From an uncultured Clostridia bacterium (lineage in GTDB: Bacteria > Bacillota > Clostridia > Oscillospirales > Acutalibacteraceae): a DNA stretch of 59,634 bases. The notes under the pieces are model-generated. The model made no database searches. It was not told the DNA's origin and was given only the letters and a program-made list of their open reading frames with translations. This document shows positions 35,361 to 44,908 of the stretch, in pieces. Numbering within the stretch: position 1 is the stretch's first letter; each line of letters starts with the position of its first letter. The stretch is from assembly GCA_946187325.1 (NCBI GenBank), contig CAMHQC010000012.1, positions 1 through 59,634 of the forward strand, given 5' to 3'. Position numbers and translations under genes: made by a program.

Positions 35361-36290
35361 ATGGTTTTTAATAATGTTTTGGAAGCGGTAGGACAAACTC
35401 CGCTGATTAGGTTAAATAGAATGGTTGACGAGGACAGCGCCGATATTCTCGTCAAATTCGAGGCGCTTAACGTCGGCGGTTCTATAAAAACCCGCACAGC
35501 CTTAAATATGATTAATGAGGCGGAGGCTCAGGGCTTGATTGATAAGGACAGCATAATCGTCGAGCCGACAAGCGGAAACCAGGGTATCGGACTTGCGCTT
35601 GTGGGAGCTGTTAAGGGTTATAGAACTATAATCATTATGCCCGATTCCGTAAGCGAGGAGAGAAGAAAGCTGGTTCGTCATTACGGCGCCGAGGTTAAGC
35701 TTATTCACGACGCGGGAGATATAGGCGCTTGTATAGACGAATGTCTTAAAATGGCGCTTAAAATGAAAGAAAAAGACGAGCATGTGTATGTGCCTCAGCA
35801 GTTTGAGAATATTAATAACGTTAAAGCTCATAAAAAATATACCGCGCTCGAAATTATGCAGCAGTGCGCCGATAAAATCGACGGCTTCTGTTCGGGAATC
35901 GGCACGGGCGGAACTATTACGGGTATAGGCGAAGTGCTTAAAGCCCAGTATCCCGATATTGAAATCTGGGCGGTAGAACCCGAGAACGCCGCGATTTTAG
36001 CGGGCGGTACAATCGGAACACATCTCCAGATGGGTATCGGTGACGGCATTATCCCCGATATTCTTAACCGTGAGATTTACGACGAGATTTATGTCGTAAC
36101 CGACGAGGAAGCTCTCAGCACTGCGAAACGCCTCGCGAGAGAAGAGGGATTAATGTGCGGAATTTCCGCGGGTACAAATGTCGCGGCGGCTTTAAAGCTC
36201 GCTAAAAAACTCGGCAAAGGCAAGACGGTCGTAACCGTACTTCCCGATACCGCCGAGAGATATTACTCAACTCCGCTTTTTGAGGAATAA
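35361..36290 (+). CDS. cysK: Cysteine synthase (O-acetylserine sulfhydrylase)
   Basis: 309 residues, PLP fold type II. AVGQTPLIRLNRM at the start, GGSIKTRTA with the PLP lysine (the usual Asp after SIK is Thr here), TSGNQGIGLAL, the GIGTGGTITGIG phosphate loop, and EEGLMCGISAG. It makes cysteine from O-acetylserine and sulfide. No cysE or sulfate genes are near. Transcription may read through from the dockerin esterase 53 bp upstream since no terminator separates them. Confidence 0.93.
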   Translation: MVFNNVLEAVGQTPLIRLNRMVDEDSADILVKFEALNVGGSIKTRTALNMINEAEAQGLIDKDSIIVEPTSGNQGIGLALVGAVKGYRTIIIMPDSVSEERRKLVRHYGAEVKLIHDAGDIGACIDECLKMALKMKEKDEHVYVPQQFENINNVKAHKKYTALEIMQQCADKIDGFCSGIGTGGTITGIGEVLKAQYPDIEIWAVEPENAAILAGGTIGTHLQMGIGDGIIPDILNREIYDEIYVVTDEEALSTAKRLAREEGLMCGISAGTNVAAALKLAKKLGKGKTVVTVLPDTAERYYSTPLFEE

Positions 36291-36331
36291 AAGCGGTTAT
36301 CAGCTAAAGGTTAATAGAGAAAAATTAAAAA

Positions 36332-36376
36332 TCGGGCAGACGGAATGGCTTGCACATTCTGTCTGCCCGACATATT
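36332..36376. terminator. Bidirectional terminator
   Basis: TCGGGCAGACGGAATG (36332-36347) pairs with CATTCTGTCTGCCCGA (36355-36370), a 16-bp stem with a G-U pair, flanked by A-rich and T-rich ends between converging genes. Confidence 0.75.
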
Positions 36377-36383
36377 TTCGCTT

Positions 36384-37574
36384 TTATTTTATTTTTCTCG
36401 CTTCAATATAGAAACGTTTATCGGCGGCGTGCCCCATAGAGAATGTTTTTCTCGGGAGCGAGCCGTCCGCGGCAATAGCGGGGAAGAGCTCGGATTTTTT
36501 CATACCGTCGAATAAAAAACCTAAGGTGTTAGGCGCTTTACAGAGATTACGCACCGTTTCGCTTCCGTGAATATAGTCTACTCTTGCCTTTGGGTGAGCC
36601 TGTAAGAAGCGGTCTATGTAAGTCTGGAGCGTTCCTATAGGAAGCTCGGCTGTCGATTTAACCTCTAAGAAGCCGTTGGCTTTAGTCGATACATACTCGA
36701 ACCACTGGGTTCCGTGACCGCCCATATGGTCGGTGTAAATCTTAAAATGTTCGATAAACTCAATGGGGTCAACGTTAAATAGTACTCGGTAAATCGGCTC
36801 GAACTCGATACTTTTATCGTGGATATTAACTATCTCCACGAGGGCGTATCTCTGTTTCGGGTCTTTCGAGAGGTTATAACATTCCTTAGCGGTCGCGAGT
36901 GAGTGGTTGCCGTCGCCTACCGCGAAAAGCATATTGTCGTCCTTGCCTTTAAGCAGGTTATCCAGCGAGGTCTGAACCTTGTCAATAGCTTTTTTATCCA
37001 GGAACCAGCCCTTAACAATTCCGCCGCCCTTCATAAGCCTGAAGTCGTACGCGGGAGTGTAATCGGCTTTATTTTCGCTTAAAGGCTCAATAACTGAAAG
37101 CTCCGGATCGTCTACTAAAAGCATAACGTGAGGCAATTCGAGCGAAGCGTTCTTTCTAATCTCGATACGAGGAGGAAGCCTGTCGAGTACCGTAGCTTCG
37201 GTAGCTCTTATTAGCGCGTCTGTACCGCTTGTATACTCGTAGTCCTCTAAATCAATCATTCCTACAATTCCGCGCCGGATAGTGTGATTAGATTCACGCT
37301 CAACGTAAATCATACTGTCCTTGTACTCGTTGAATACGCCGTTGTTTATGTACTCAATCATAGTTTCGTTGATAGCGTTTATACGTTTAGTGTTATCTTT
37401 TTTTAGATATACTTCGGGAAGAATAATGTTGAGCGCCGAGGGCGTACCCTCAACCATTCTTTCGACATCCATCCAGTAATCTCTCTCCGAGGTATACTGG
37501 TCGCAGGCTACTACGGCCCATTTCTCAAAGTTATCTTTCGGAAGAAGTATATCCGCGGGATAAAAATGACTCAT
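36384..37574 (-). CDS. DUF1015 family protein
   Basis: About 396 residues. FYPADILLP, VVACDQYTSERDYW, a central DGNHSLATAKECY and a C-terminal GLFDGMKK-like stretch are the DUF1015 pattern, found widely in anaerobes next to amino-acid genes, possibly a serine-metabolism or cofactor-linked protein. Start chosen at ATG 37574 behind GGGGTG; ATG 37586 and GTG 37592 in the same frame are possible. It faces cysK, which may hint at a shared serine/cysteine context. Confidence 0.8.
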   Translation of the reverse strand: MSHFYPADILLPKDNFEKWAVVACDQYTSERDYWMDVERMVEGTPSALNIILPEVYLKKDNTKRINAINETMIEYINNGVFNEYKDSMIYVERESNHTIRRGIVGMIDLEDYEYTSGTDALIRATEATVLDRLPPRIEIRKNASLELPHVMLLVDDPELSVIEPLSENKADYTPAYDFRLMKGGGIVKGWFLDKKAIDKVQTSLDNLLKGKDDNMLFAVGDGNHSLATAKECYNLSKDPKQRYALVEIVNIHDKSIEFEPIYRVLFNVDPIEFIEHFKIYTDHMGGHGTQWFEYVSTKANGFLEVKSTAELPIGTLQTYIDRFLQAHPKARVDYIHGSETVRNLCKAPNTLGFLFDGMKKSELFPAIAADGSLPRKTFSMGHAADKRFYIEARKIK

Positions 37575-37680
37575 ATCGCACCCCATATTCACCTATATGA
37601 TTTTTACCTATCTTTTTAAGAATACCATATTTCGACAATTTTTACAATAGCATAAAGGAATTATAAACCGACTATATATG

Positions 37681-37708
37681 AAAAAAGGGAACCGCTTTCG
37701 CAGTTCCC
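37681..37708 (-). terminator. Terminator of the L,D-transpeptidase gene
   Basis: GGGAAC (37687-37692) and GTTCCC (37703-37708) with an inner GC pair, and A6 to the left which is a U run on the minus-strand transcript. Confidence 0.65.
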
Positions 37709-37719
37709 TAAAAATCTGA

Positions 37720-39456
37720 TTAGTATACTACTACAGGCATTCCTACATAAGCCTTAGAGTACATTTTTGAGATAGCGCCTGTCGGAGTATTTACGCATCC
37801 GTGAGAGCCTCTCGAGGAGAGCTTATAGAGTTCTCCGCCGAAGTTAGACTGCCATGTAGCGCTGTGGATGCCCTGACCGTTGCCTGTAAATCCGAGCCAG
37901 TGGCTTACTGTTACGTTCCAGGAGCTTCCGCCGTAGGAACCGTGGAGAGTGGCGGGAGCTTTTTTGCTCAATACGCGGTGGAAGCCGGGAGTAGTTCTGC
38001 GGCCTGAGTCATAATAGTAACCTGTGATTACGGGAGTTTTAACGTAGAGCTTGTTGTTAACGTACATAAACATCTGCTGAGTTTCTGTACAAACCTCAAC
38101 CCATGTACCCGATACGGTCTTGCCGTAGGCTGTGTTTGAAGCTGTTACGTTAAATGTCTTGCCTTTTCCGTAAACCTTTTTGCCGTTAACCGTCTTATAG
38201 GAGCGGATTCGGAATGTATAAGTCTTGTTTGTCTTTAACTTACCTGTAAGGTGGTTTCTGTAAGTAGTATTAGCCTTAACGAGCCATGTGCCGTTAGCTC
38301 TCTTAACCGCTACCTCGTAGCCTGTAGCTCCGCTTATAGCGTTCCAGCTAAAGAGACCGCGGCTTAAATATGTCTTAACGGTTACGCCCTTAACGCCGTT
38401 AACAGCGCTCGAGGTTTTAAGAGCCTTAAACGCGCCGTAATACTTCTTACCTTTTACTGTTCTGTAAGCTCTAACCTTATACTTATAGTTCTTGCCCGTT
38501 ACAATCTTGCTGTCTACATAAGATCTCGAGGCTGTTGTTGTAAGCTTAGTGTATTTAGTCTTAGCGGCTTTTCTGTAAACTTCGTACTTGGTCGCCTTGG
38601 CTACCTTGCTCCACGCGATTTTAATCTTGGAGGTGGTAGACTTTTTGTTAATGAGCTTCTTGGGAGCCGCGGGAGATACGACCGCTGTTACGGTTTTACC
38701 TGTACTTTCATTCGAAACAGAGCTCTTAGTTCTCTTAACCTTAACCTTGTACTTGTAGATATAGCCTGACTTTAAGCCTGTGTTCTTGATAGAAGTAGTG
38801 GTTGACTTAGTAGTTGTGATAGTTTTGTAAGCTGAGAACTTGCCTTTCGCGTCCTCCGCGGAACGCTGTACAACGTAGTTGCTCGCGGCGGAGCTCTTGC
38901 TCCACTTAATTACGATAGCGGTTGTAGATCTCTTAGTAACCTTAAGCGAGCTTACGTTCTGGGGCTTAGTCATAGTTGTAACGACTTTCTCGGGGCTTGT
39001 CTTAGAGATATCGCCTACAGTTTTTACAGCTACGATTTTGTACTTATAAACCTTACCCGCTTTGATGTTGGCGGAGTTCTTATAAGCTGTAACCTCTGTA
39101 TCGTCAATGTTTTTTATAACAGAATAGCTGCCCATCTTACCGCTTGAGTTTTCGTCGGCTCTGTAGACAATATAGCTTGTCGCGTCAGCGACCCTATCCC
39201 ATCTGATGATGATATAGTCGGAAGCGGTTTCCTTAACCTTGAAGTTTTGGGGAGCCGCGGGAGCTTTTACAGGAGCCGCGGTAACGGGCTGTGTTGTTTC
39301 GGGAGCGGTCGTAGGCTGCTCGGTAGGAGTTTCTTCGATAACAGGCTCTACGCTTACCGGTTTAGCATCGCTCTCGGCAGCGTTAGCCGTAACGGCGAAC
39401 GGAACCATAGACGCGACCATTACCACTGAAAGTATAAGTGATACGAGTTTCTTCAT
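37720..39456 (-). CDS. Secreted L,D-transpeptidase with fibronectin type III repeats
   Basis: 578 residues. Signal peptide 1-27; Pro/Thr/Glu-rich linker 28-66; four FN3-like domains ~67-450 (PQNFKVKETASDYIIIRWDR and similar units); YkuD domain ~455-578 with GIHSATW and SRGSHGCVNTP, the catalytic His and Cys of L,D-transpeptidases. It would make 3-3 cross-links or attach proteins to peptidoglycan outside the cell. Single gene; the FN3 array presumably spans the wall. Four Lys/Thr-rich repeats of this style recur in Ruminococcus secreted proteins. Confidence 0.9.
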   Translation of the reverse strand: MKKLVSLILSVVMVASMVPFAVTANAAESDAKPVSVEPVIEETPTEQPTTAPETTQPVTAAPVKAPAAPQNFKVKETASDYIIIRWDRVADATSYIVYRADENSSGKMGSYSVIKNIDDTEVTAYKNSANIKAGKVYKYKIVAVKTVGDISKTSPEKVVTTMTKPQNVSSLKVTKRSTTAIVIKWSKSSAASNYVVQRSAEDAKGKFSAYKTITTTKSTTTSIKNTGLKSGYIYKYKVKVKRTKSSVSNESTGKTVTAVVSPAAPKKLINKKSTTSKIKIAWSKVAKATKYEVYRKAAKTKYTKLTTTASRSYVDSKIVTGKNYKYKVRAYRTVKGKKYYGAFKALKTSSAVNGVKGVTVKTYLSRGLFSWNAISGATGYEVAVKRANGTWLVKANTTYRNHLTGKLKTNKTYTFRIRSYKTVNGKKVYGKGKTFNVTASNTAYGKTVSGTWVEVCTETQQMFMYVNNKLYVKTPVITGYYYDSGRRTTPGFHRVLSKKAPATLHGSYGGSSWNVTVSHWLGFTGNGQGIHSATWQSNFGGELYKLSSRGSHGCVNTPTGAISKMYSKAYVGMPVVVY

Positions 39457-39740
39457 ATGTTTATCTTCCTTTCTTTAACTTTTCTATAATATATGTATTA
39501 CATACTTGTAATCTAATTCTAACGCTAAACCGCCCGATTTACAAGCCTTTTTTCGAATATTTTTCATTTTTATAAATTGTACACAAAATGTTATAAAATT
39601 AGCAAATGGATATGGGTTTAAGTGATAATTAAATCGAATAAAGAATGCGTAAAAACCGCTTGTTTGTCGTATTTTTGTGTGTTAGTTAATATCTCCGAAA
39701 AACGTATTTTTAATGATAATACCGCGGTTTTCAAAAAAAT
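39457..39740. other. Intergenic region, AT-rich, divergent leaders
   Basis: About 285 bp between divergent genes. It is T/A-rich with several A and T runs and no stem-loop or open frame that I would defend. The right side ends in the promoter at 39741-39769. Confidence 0.5.
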
Positions 39741-39769
39741 TTGCTATTTTCTTTGAAATAAACTATAAT
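39741..39769 (+). promoter_or_regulatory. Promoter of the prfA operon
   Basis: TTGCTA at 39741-39746, 17-bp spacer, TATAAT at 39764-39769. The implied transcript start is near 39776, only about 16 nt before the first ATG used, which supports ATG 39792 over ATG 39780. Confidence 0.65.
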
Positions 39770-39791
39770 ATAGTTATCTATGGAGGAATAT

Positions 39792-39965
39792 ATGGAACTT
39801 AAAGCCGGAGATAAAATCGAGATGAAAAAACCGCACCCCTGCGGAAGTAAAATATTTACTCTTTTAAGGCTCGGAATGGATTTTAAAATTCGTTGCGAGG
39901 GCTGCGGGCGCGAGGTTATGGCGCCGAGGAAAAAGATAGAGAAAAATATAAAGAAGGTTATTTGA
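39792..39965 (+). CDS. DUF951 family protein
   Basis: 57 residues. The [10 protein letters not shown] and [11 protein letters not shown] motifs, with a CG and CxxCG, and the MKKPHP start are diagnostic of DUF951, a small putative zinc-binding protein often found before tRNA or translation genes. GGAGG lies six bases before ATG 39792. Its TGA overlaps the prfA ATG (ATGA), so the two are coupled. Confidence 0.85.
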   Translation: MELKAGDKIEMKKPHPCGSKIFTLLRLGMDFKIRCEGCGREVMAPRKKIEKNIKKVI

Positions 39966-41041
39966 TGTTCGAGAAAATTGAGATATTTGATAAACGCTAC
40001 AGCGAATTGAATACGAAAATTTACGAGCCGAGCGTCGCGGCTGATGTCGAGGAATATCAGAAAATTATGAAAGAAATCCGCGAGCTCGAGCCTGTTGTTT
40101 TGAAATACAGGGAGTATAAAGACGCTCTCTCGACTATCGACGAGAGTATGGAGATTTTAAACGACTCGTCTATGGACGGCGAAATGAAAGAACTCGCTCA
40201 GTCCGAGCTTGACGAAGCTAAAAAAGCTGTTGAAACTATCGCCGACGAGCTTAAAATCCTGCTCCTTCCGAAAGATCCTAACGACGACCGAAACGTTATC
40301 GTCGAAATCCGCGGCGGCGCCGGCGGCGAGGAAAGCGCGCTGTTTTCGGCAGTGCTTTACCGTATGTACACTATGTACGCTGAGTCGAAAGGCTTTAAAA
40401 CCGAGCTCATTAACGCTAACGAAACCGAGCTCGGCGGTTTTAAAGAAGTTTCGTTTATGATTAACGGCGACGGAGCCTACAGCCGTTTTAAATACGAAAG
40501 CGGAGTTCACCGCGTCCAGCGTGTTCCCGAAACCGAAAGCCAGGGCAGAATCCATACATCTACTACAACCGTAGCCGTGCTTCCCGAAGCCGACGAGGTC
40601 GAGATGGAGATTAACCCCAAGGACTTAAAAATCGATACGTTTAGAAGCTCAGGCGCGGGCGGACAGCATATAAACAAAACTTCTTCCGCTATCAGAATTA
40701 CCCACCTGCCAACAGGAATGGTAGTTGAATGTCAGGACGAAAGAAGCCAGTATAAAAATAAAGACAAGGCGATGAAGGTCTTAAAATCCAGGCTGCTCCA
40801 GCAAAAGCAGGAGGCTCAGGATAACGCTATTTCCGCCGAAAGAAAATCCCAGGTGGGAAGCGGTGACCGAAGCGAACGTATCAGAACCTATAACTATCCG
40901 CAGGGACGTTTAACCGACCATAGAATCGGGCTTACTCTTTATAAGCTCGAGGATATTCTAAACGGTGATTTGGACGAGGTTATCGACGCGCTCGTAGCCG
41001 CCGACAGAGCCGAAAAGCTTAAAGAAAGTATGGAAAGCTGA
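39965..41041 (+). CDS. prfA: Peptide chain release factor 1
   Basis: 358 residues. [15 protein letters not shown] contains the GGQ motif that triggers peptidyl-tRNA hydrolysis; [17 protein letters not shown] is the class-I signature region, and [16 protein letters not shown] and a [16 protein letters not shown] stretch are typical of RF1. It reads UAA and UAG. ATG 39965 overlaps the stop of the DUF951 gene. Confidence 0.95.
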   Translation: MFEKIEIFDKRYSELNTKIYEPSVAADVEEYQKIMKEIRELEPVVLKYREYKDALSTIDESMEILNDSSMDGEMKELAQSELDEAKKAVETIADELKILLLPKDPNDDRNVIVEIRGGAGGEESALFSAVLYRMYTMYAESKGFKTELINANETELGGFKEVSFMINGDGAYSRFKYESGVHRVQRVPETESQGRIHTSTTTVAVLPEADEVEMEINPKDLKIDTFRSSGAGGQHINKTSSAIRITHLPTGMVVECQDERSQYKNKDKAMKVLKSRLLQQKQEAQDNAISAERKSQVGSGDRSERIRTYNYPQGRLTDHRIGLTLYKLEDILNGDLDEVIDALVAADRAEKLKESMES

Positions 41042-41045
41042 TTTA

Positions 41046-42080
41046 ATGAATACATTGTTATTGAAAGATAATGAGGAAGATATAAAAAAAGCGGGCGCGA
41101 TTTTAGCGCGCGGAGGACTTGTAGCCGTTCCGACCGAAACAGTCTACGGCTTAGCCGCGAACGCTCTCGACGGAGAGGCGGTCGCCAAGATTTTTAAGGC
41201 GAAAGGCCGTCCCGCCGATAATCCGCTGATTGTACATATTGCCGATATCGGCGATATCGAGAAGTTTTCTCTCGTGTCCGAAATTCCCCCAAAAGCGTAT
41301 ATGCTCGCCGAAGCGTTTTGGAGCGGGCCACTCACGATAATTATGCCTAAGGGTAAAGCTATACCCGGCGAGGTGAGCGCGGGGCTTGATACGGTAGCGG
41401 TAAGATTTCCGTCGCATAAAACCGCTCAGGCTGTAATAAAAGCCGCGGGTTGTCCGTTAGCGGCGCCGTCCGCCAATATATCCGGCTCTCCCAGCCCGAC
41501 TACCGCTAACCACGTTCTTTCCGATATGAACGGTAAAATCGACGCTATAGTTGACGGCGGAGAGTGCGCGGTCGGGCTTGAGAGTACGGTTATAACTCTC
41601 GCTCTCGATAAACCCAAGCTTCTCAGACCGGGCGGAATTACCGTCGAGGAAATCGAAAAAGTGATAGGGGAGATAGACGTTGACGACGCGGTGCTTCACG
41701 AGCTGAGGTCGGGCGAAAAAGCTTCCTCCCCGGGAATGAAGTATAAGCACTATTCGCCGAAAGCCGAGGTGATTCTCGTGTCGGCGGACGATAAGAAGTA
41801 TATAGACTTTGTAAACGGGAAAAAATCGGAAAGCGTCGCCGCTCTTTGTTACGACAGCGACCGTGATTATCTCGAGGTAAAAACTTACCTGCTCGGAGCT
41901 AAGGGTGATTATAAAGCCCAGGCTCATAAGCTGTTTAAAATGCTCCGTGAAATTGATAAAAACCCCGAGATAAAAACCGTTTACGCGCGGTGTCCCGAAC
42001 CGGACGGCGTCGGAATGGCTGTGTATAACCGCCTTGTACGCGCGGCGGGATTCGAGGTGATTAATCTTGAAAAAGTATAA
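41046..42080 (+). CDS. tsaC: Threonylcarbamoyl-AMP synthase (Sua5/YwlC type)
   Basis: 344 residues. VPTETVYGLAANALD, KGRPADNPLIVH and SANISGSPSPT form the TsaC domain; ~210-344 is the C-terminal Sua5 domain linked by SSPGMKYKHYSP. It makes threonylcarbamoyl-AMP for the t6A37 modification of tRNA. Two bases separate it from prfA; its end overlaps coaE by 14 bp. Confidence 0.93.
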   Translation: MNTLLLKDNEEDIKKAGAILARGGLVAVPTETVYGLAANALDGEAVAKIFKAKGRPADNPLIVHIADIGDIEKFSLVSEIPPKAYMLAEAFWSGPLTIIMPKGKAIPGEVSAGLDTVAVRFPSHKTAQAVIKAAGCPLAAPSANISGSPSPTTANHVLSDMNGKIDAIVDGGECAVGLESTVITLALDKPKLLRPGGITVEEIEKVIGEIDVDDAVLHELRSGEKASSPGMKYKHYSPKAEVILVSADDKKYIDFVNGKKSESVAALCYDSDRDYLEVKTYLLGAKGDYKAQAHKLFKMLREIDKNPEIKTVYARCPEPDGVGMAVYNRLVRAAGFEVINLEKV

Positions 42081-42657
42081 ACTCGTCGGACTTACAGGAC
42101 GAACAGGCTCGGGAAAAGGTATAGCCCGAGAGGTGTTCGAGGAGTTCGGATATAAAGTTATCGACGCCGACCTGCTCGCGAGAGAAGCGCTGGAAAATAA
42201 GATAGTTGTGACAAATATTCTCTCAGCGTTCGGAACGGATTTACTCGAGGGTGACTCAATTAACCGAAAAGAACTCGCCGAGCGGGCGTTTAAGGACGAT
42301 AAACGCGCAAAAACTTTAAATTCTATCACCCATCCGTGCATTACCGCCCTGTTTGTTAAAAGATTAAAGGAGCTCAGCAAAAGCGGCGCGGATAAAGTCC
42401 TGTTCGACGCTCCGCAGCTTTTTGAGGCGGAGCTTGATATACTGTGTGATTCTACGTTAGCGCTTATTTGTGACGATAAATATAGGATTGAGCGAATCGT
42501 AAAGCGCGATAATATAACGGAAGAAATGGCAAAAAGACGTTTGAATATCCAGTTTTCTGATAAGTTTTTTACCGAAAACTGCGATTACTGTATAGAAAAC
42601 AACTCCTCGGTCGAAGAACTGAGGGCTGAATTAAGGGGAGTTATACCCCGAATTTGA
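42067..42657 (+). CDS. coaE: Dephospho-CoA kinase
   Basis: 196 residues from TTG 42067 (first bases overlap tsaC). VGLTGRTGSGKG is the P-loop but ends in Gly where Ser or Thr is normal, and VIDADLLAREAL is the acidic substrate loop; KRDNITEEMAKRR and a further DNCDYCI-like stretch complete the fold. It performs the last step of CoA synthesis. The unusual Walker A residue deserves confirmation. Confidence 0.9.
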   Translation: MKKYKLVGLTGRTGSGKGIAREVFEEFGYKVIDADLLAREALENKIVVTNILSAFGTDLLEGDSINRKELAERAFKDDKRAKTLNSITHPCITALFVKRLKELSKSGADKVLFDAPQLFEAELDILCDSTLALICDDKYRIERIVKRDNITEEMAKRRLNIQFSDKFFTENCDYCIENNSSVEELRAELRGVIPRI

Positions 42658-42665
42658 GGTGTGTT

Positions 42666-43268
42666 TTGGCACGAGGAAGAAGATATAAACGAAAAACCCA
42701 TCATTTTCGTAACTTTATAATTTTTTTGTTGATAGTTGCTCTAATCGCGGGCGGAATATGGCTTCTGTCGGGTAATTTCAGAAAGGCTCAGAATGTGCTC
42801 GGACAGAAAATGTACCCTATAAAGTACAGCGGGTATGTCGATAAAGCGGCGGAAAAGTATAATCTTGATAAGGCGCTTATCTACGCCGTGATACGAACCG
42901 AGTCGAAATTCGACCCGAATTGTGAGAGCAACGTCGGAGCGGTAGGACTTATGCAGATGATGCCCGAAAGCTTCCGCTGGGTCCAAAAGCTGAGAGGAAC
43001 GTCGCTCGACGACAGCGAGCTTAGTAAACCGTCCGTCAATATAAGCTACGGAAGCTATCTGTTAAAATATTTTTTAAAGCATTATAAGGACGAAAGATGC
43101 GCTGTCGCCGCTTATAACGCGGGCTTTGTCGTAACTGACTGGCTAAAGGACAGCCGATACAGCTCCGACGGAAAAACTCTCAAAAAGATTCCATATCCCG
43201 AAACGGAGAATTATGTAAAAAAAGTTGAACACGCTAAAGATATGTATAATAAATTATATTTCAGTTAG
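42666..43268 (+). CDS. Membrane-anchored lytic transglycosylase (SLT domain)
   Basis: About 200 residues. One transmembrane helix near residues 18-38, then an SLT lysozyme-like domain with RTESKFDPN holding the catalytic Glu, GLMQMMPESF and AVAAYNAG. It cleaves the glycan strand of peptidoglycan at the outer side. TTG 42666 behind GAGGTG is preferred to a TTG twelve bases upstream. It is the fifth gene of the prfA operon. Confidence 0.88.
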   Translation: MARGRRYKRKTHHFRNFIIFLLIVALIAGGIWLLSGNFRKAQNVLGQKMYPIKYSGYVDKAAEKYNLDKALIYAVIRTESKFDPNCESNVGAVGLMQMMPESFRWVQKLRGTSLDDSELSKPSVNISYGSYLLKYFLKHYKDERCAVAAYNAGFVVTDWLKDSRYSSDGKTLKKIPYPETENYVKKVEHAKDMYNKLYFS

Positions 43269-43292
43269 AATTATAAATGGAGGTAATACATT

Positions 43293-44696
43293 ATGGCAGA
43301 TAACAAAACCAAAGAACTAAAAGAAAAACTGTTTATGTCCGATAAAAAGGGCATCTCTACTATTTCGGAAAAAGAGATAAATACCGCGGACGAATTTTGC
43401 TCGGGATATAAAAAATTCCTCGACAATTCACCCGTAGAGCGCGAAGCCGTTAAGTATTCGCTTAAGCTTGCTAAGGAGAACGGATTTGTAGAATTTGAGC
43501 AGGATAAAAAGTATAACGCGGGCGATAAGGTTTATTTTATCAACCGCGGCAAAGCGATCGCTCTCGCTGTTATCGGTAAAAACGGCACTAAAAACGGCGT
43601 TAAACTCGCTATCGCTCATATCGACTCCCCGAGAGTAGATTTAAAGCCCAATCCTCTGTACGAGGATAATAACCTCGCTTACTTTAAAACCCACTATTAC
43701 GGCGGAATTAAAAAGTACCAGTGGACAGTAATGCCGCTCGCTCTTTACGGAACTGTAGTTAAGCTCGACGGAACTAAGGTCGATATTAATGTCGGCGCCG
43801 ACGAAGCCGAGCCCTGCTTCTGTATTACGGACTTACTTCCGCACTTAGCGAGAGAACAGGCTCAGAAAAAGCTCGGACAGGCGATAGAGGGCGAGAACTT
43901 AAACGTTCTTATCGGATCGCGTCCGCTCGATACCGAGGACGAGGAAAGCGAGCTTGTTAAGCTCAATGTTATGAAGATATTGAATGAAAAATACGGAATT
44001 CGCGAGGACGATTTTCTCTCGGCGGAGCTGTGCTTTGTGCCTGCTCAGAAAAGCCGTGACGTAGGCTTCGACCGCGGTTTAATCGGCGGTTACGGACACG
44101 ACGATAAGGTTTGCGCGTATCCCGCGTTAAAGGCGGCTTTAGACTGCGAAATGCCCGAAAGCACCTGTATAACCTACCTTACCGATAAAGAGGAAACAGG
44201 CTCCGACGGAAACACAGGTATGCAGAGCGATTTCCTGAGATACTTTATCTATGACCTCGCTAAAGCCGACGGCGAGGAGGGCTATAGAGTTCTCTCTAAG
44301 AGTAAATGCCTTTCCGCTGACGTTAACGCGGCGTTCGACCCGATTTACGCGAGCGCGTACGAGGCTAAAAACTCGAGCTATATTAACCGCGGCGTAATAA
44401 TTTCGAAATATACCGGCCACGGCGGAAAGTACGATACTTCCGACGCGTCAGCCGAGTATATGGGCGAAATCCGCTCTATCCTCGAGGAAAATAAGATTAT
44501 GTGGCAGGTAGGCGAGCTCGGCAAGGTCGATATCGGCGGCGGCGGAACTATCGCGAAGTACGTCGCTAATATGAATGTCGATGTCGTGGACCTCGGCGTT
44601 CCCGTGCTGTCTATGCACGCTCCTTTCGAGCTTGTGAGTAAGGTTGATGTGTACGAAGCGTACCGCGCTTTCTTAGCTTTTTACAATAAAGTGTAA
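43293..44696 (+). CDS. M18 family aminopeptidase
   Basis: 467 residues. HIDSPRVDLKP, IGGYGHDDKVCAYPAL, YLTDKEETGSDGNTGMQS and GVPVLSMHAPFELVS are the zinc ligands and active site of family M18 (aspartyl aminopeptidase-like, ApeA group). It removes N-terminal acidic or other residues from peptides in the cytoplasm. GGAGGTAA precedes the ATG. Last gene of the operon, followed at once by the tRNA-Arg promoter. Confidence 0.92.
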   Translation: MADNKTKELKEKLFMSDKKGISTISEKEINTADEFCSGYKKFLDNSPVEREAVKYSLKLAKENGFVEFEQDKKYNAGDKVYFINRGKAIALAVIGKNGTKNGVKLAIAHIDSPRVDLKPNPLYEDNNLAYFKTHYYGGIKKYQWTVMPLALYGTVVKLDGTKVDINVGADEAEPCFCITDLLPHLAREQAQKKLGQAIEGENLNVLIGSRPLDTEDEESELVKLNVMKILNEKYGIREDDFLSAELCFVPAQKSRDVGFDRGLIGGYGHDDKVCAYPALKAALDCEMPESTCITYLTDKEETGSDGNTGMQSDFLRYFIYDLAKADGEEGYRVLSKSKCLSADVNAAFDPIYASAYEAKNSSYINRGVIISKYTGHGGKYDTSDASAEYMGEIRSILEENKIMWQVGELGKVDIGGGGTIAKYVANMNVDVVDLGVPVLSMHAPFELVSKVDVYEAYRAFLAFYNKV

Positions 44697-44703
44697 AAAA
44701 CAC

Positions 44704-44732
44704 TTGCATTTTTTCACCGAAAGTGTTATTAT
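44704..44732 (+). promoter_or_regulatory. Promoter of tRNA-Arg
   Basis: TTGCAT at 44704-44709, 17-bp spacer, TATTAT at 44727-44732. Confidence 0.6.
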
Positions 44733-44763
44733 ATACGGGCGGAAAAAATTCCGCCCTGAAAAT

Positions 44764-44840
44764 GCGCCGGTAGCTCAGCTGGATAGAGTGCGCGGCTACG
44801 AACCGCGAGATCGGGGGTTCGAGTCCCTTCCGGCGTGCCA
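44764..44840 (+). tRNA. tRNA-Arg (anticodon ACG)
   Basis: 77 nt cloverleaf: acceptor GCGCCGG/CCGGCGT with a terminal G-U, D arm with AGCTCAGCTGGATAGAG, anticodon stem CGCGG/CCGCG around loop CTACGAA, T arm GGGTTCGAGTCCC, discriminator G and encoded CCA. Anticodon ACG (inosine at the wobble position) reads CGU, CGC and CGA. Confidence 0.95.
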
Positions 44841-44847
44841 AAAAAGT

Positions 44848-44877
44848 AACGAGTCCATTGGACTCGTTATTTTTTTG
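44848..44877 (+). terminator. Terminator of tRNA-Arg
   Basis: AACGAGTCC (44848-44856) and GGACTCGTT (44860-44868) followed by ATTTTTTTG. Confidence 0.8.
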
Positions 44878-44908
44878 CAGCCGCAAGGTTCGAGATAGGC
44901 AGTGTTTA

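Noticed and set aside
41457..42380. 307-codon open frame on the minus strand
   Set aside because: It is antisense to tsaC and coaE, both of which have clear family motifs and coupled starts; the reverse translation shows no domain.
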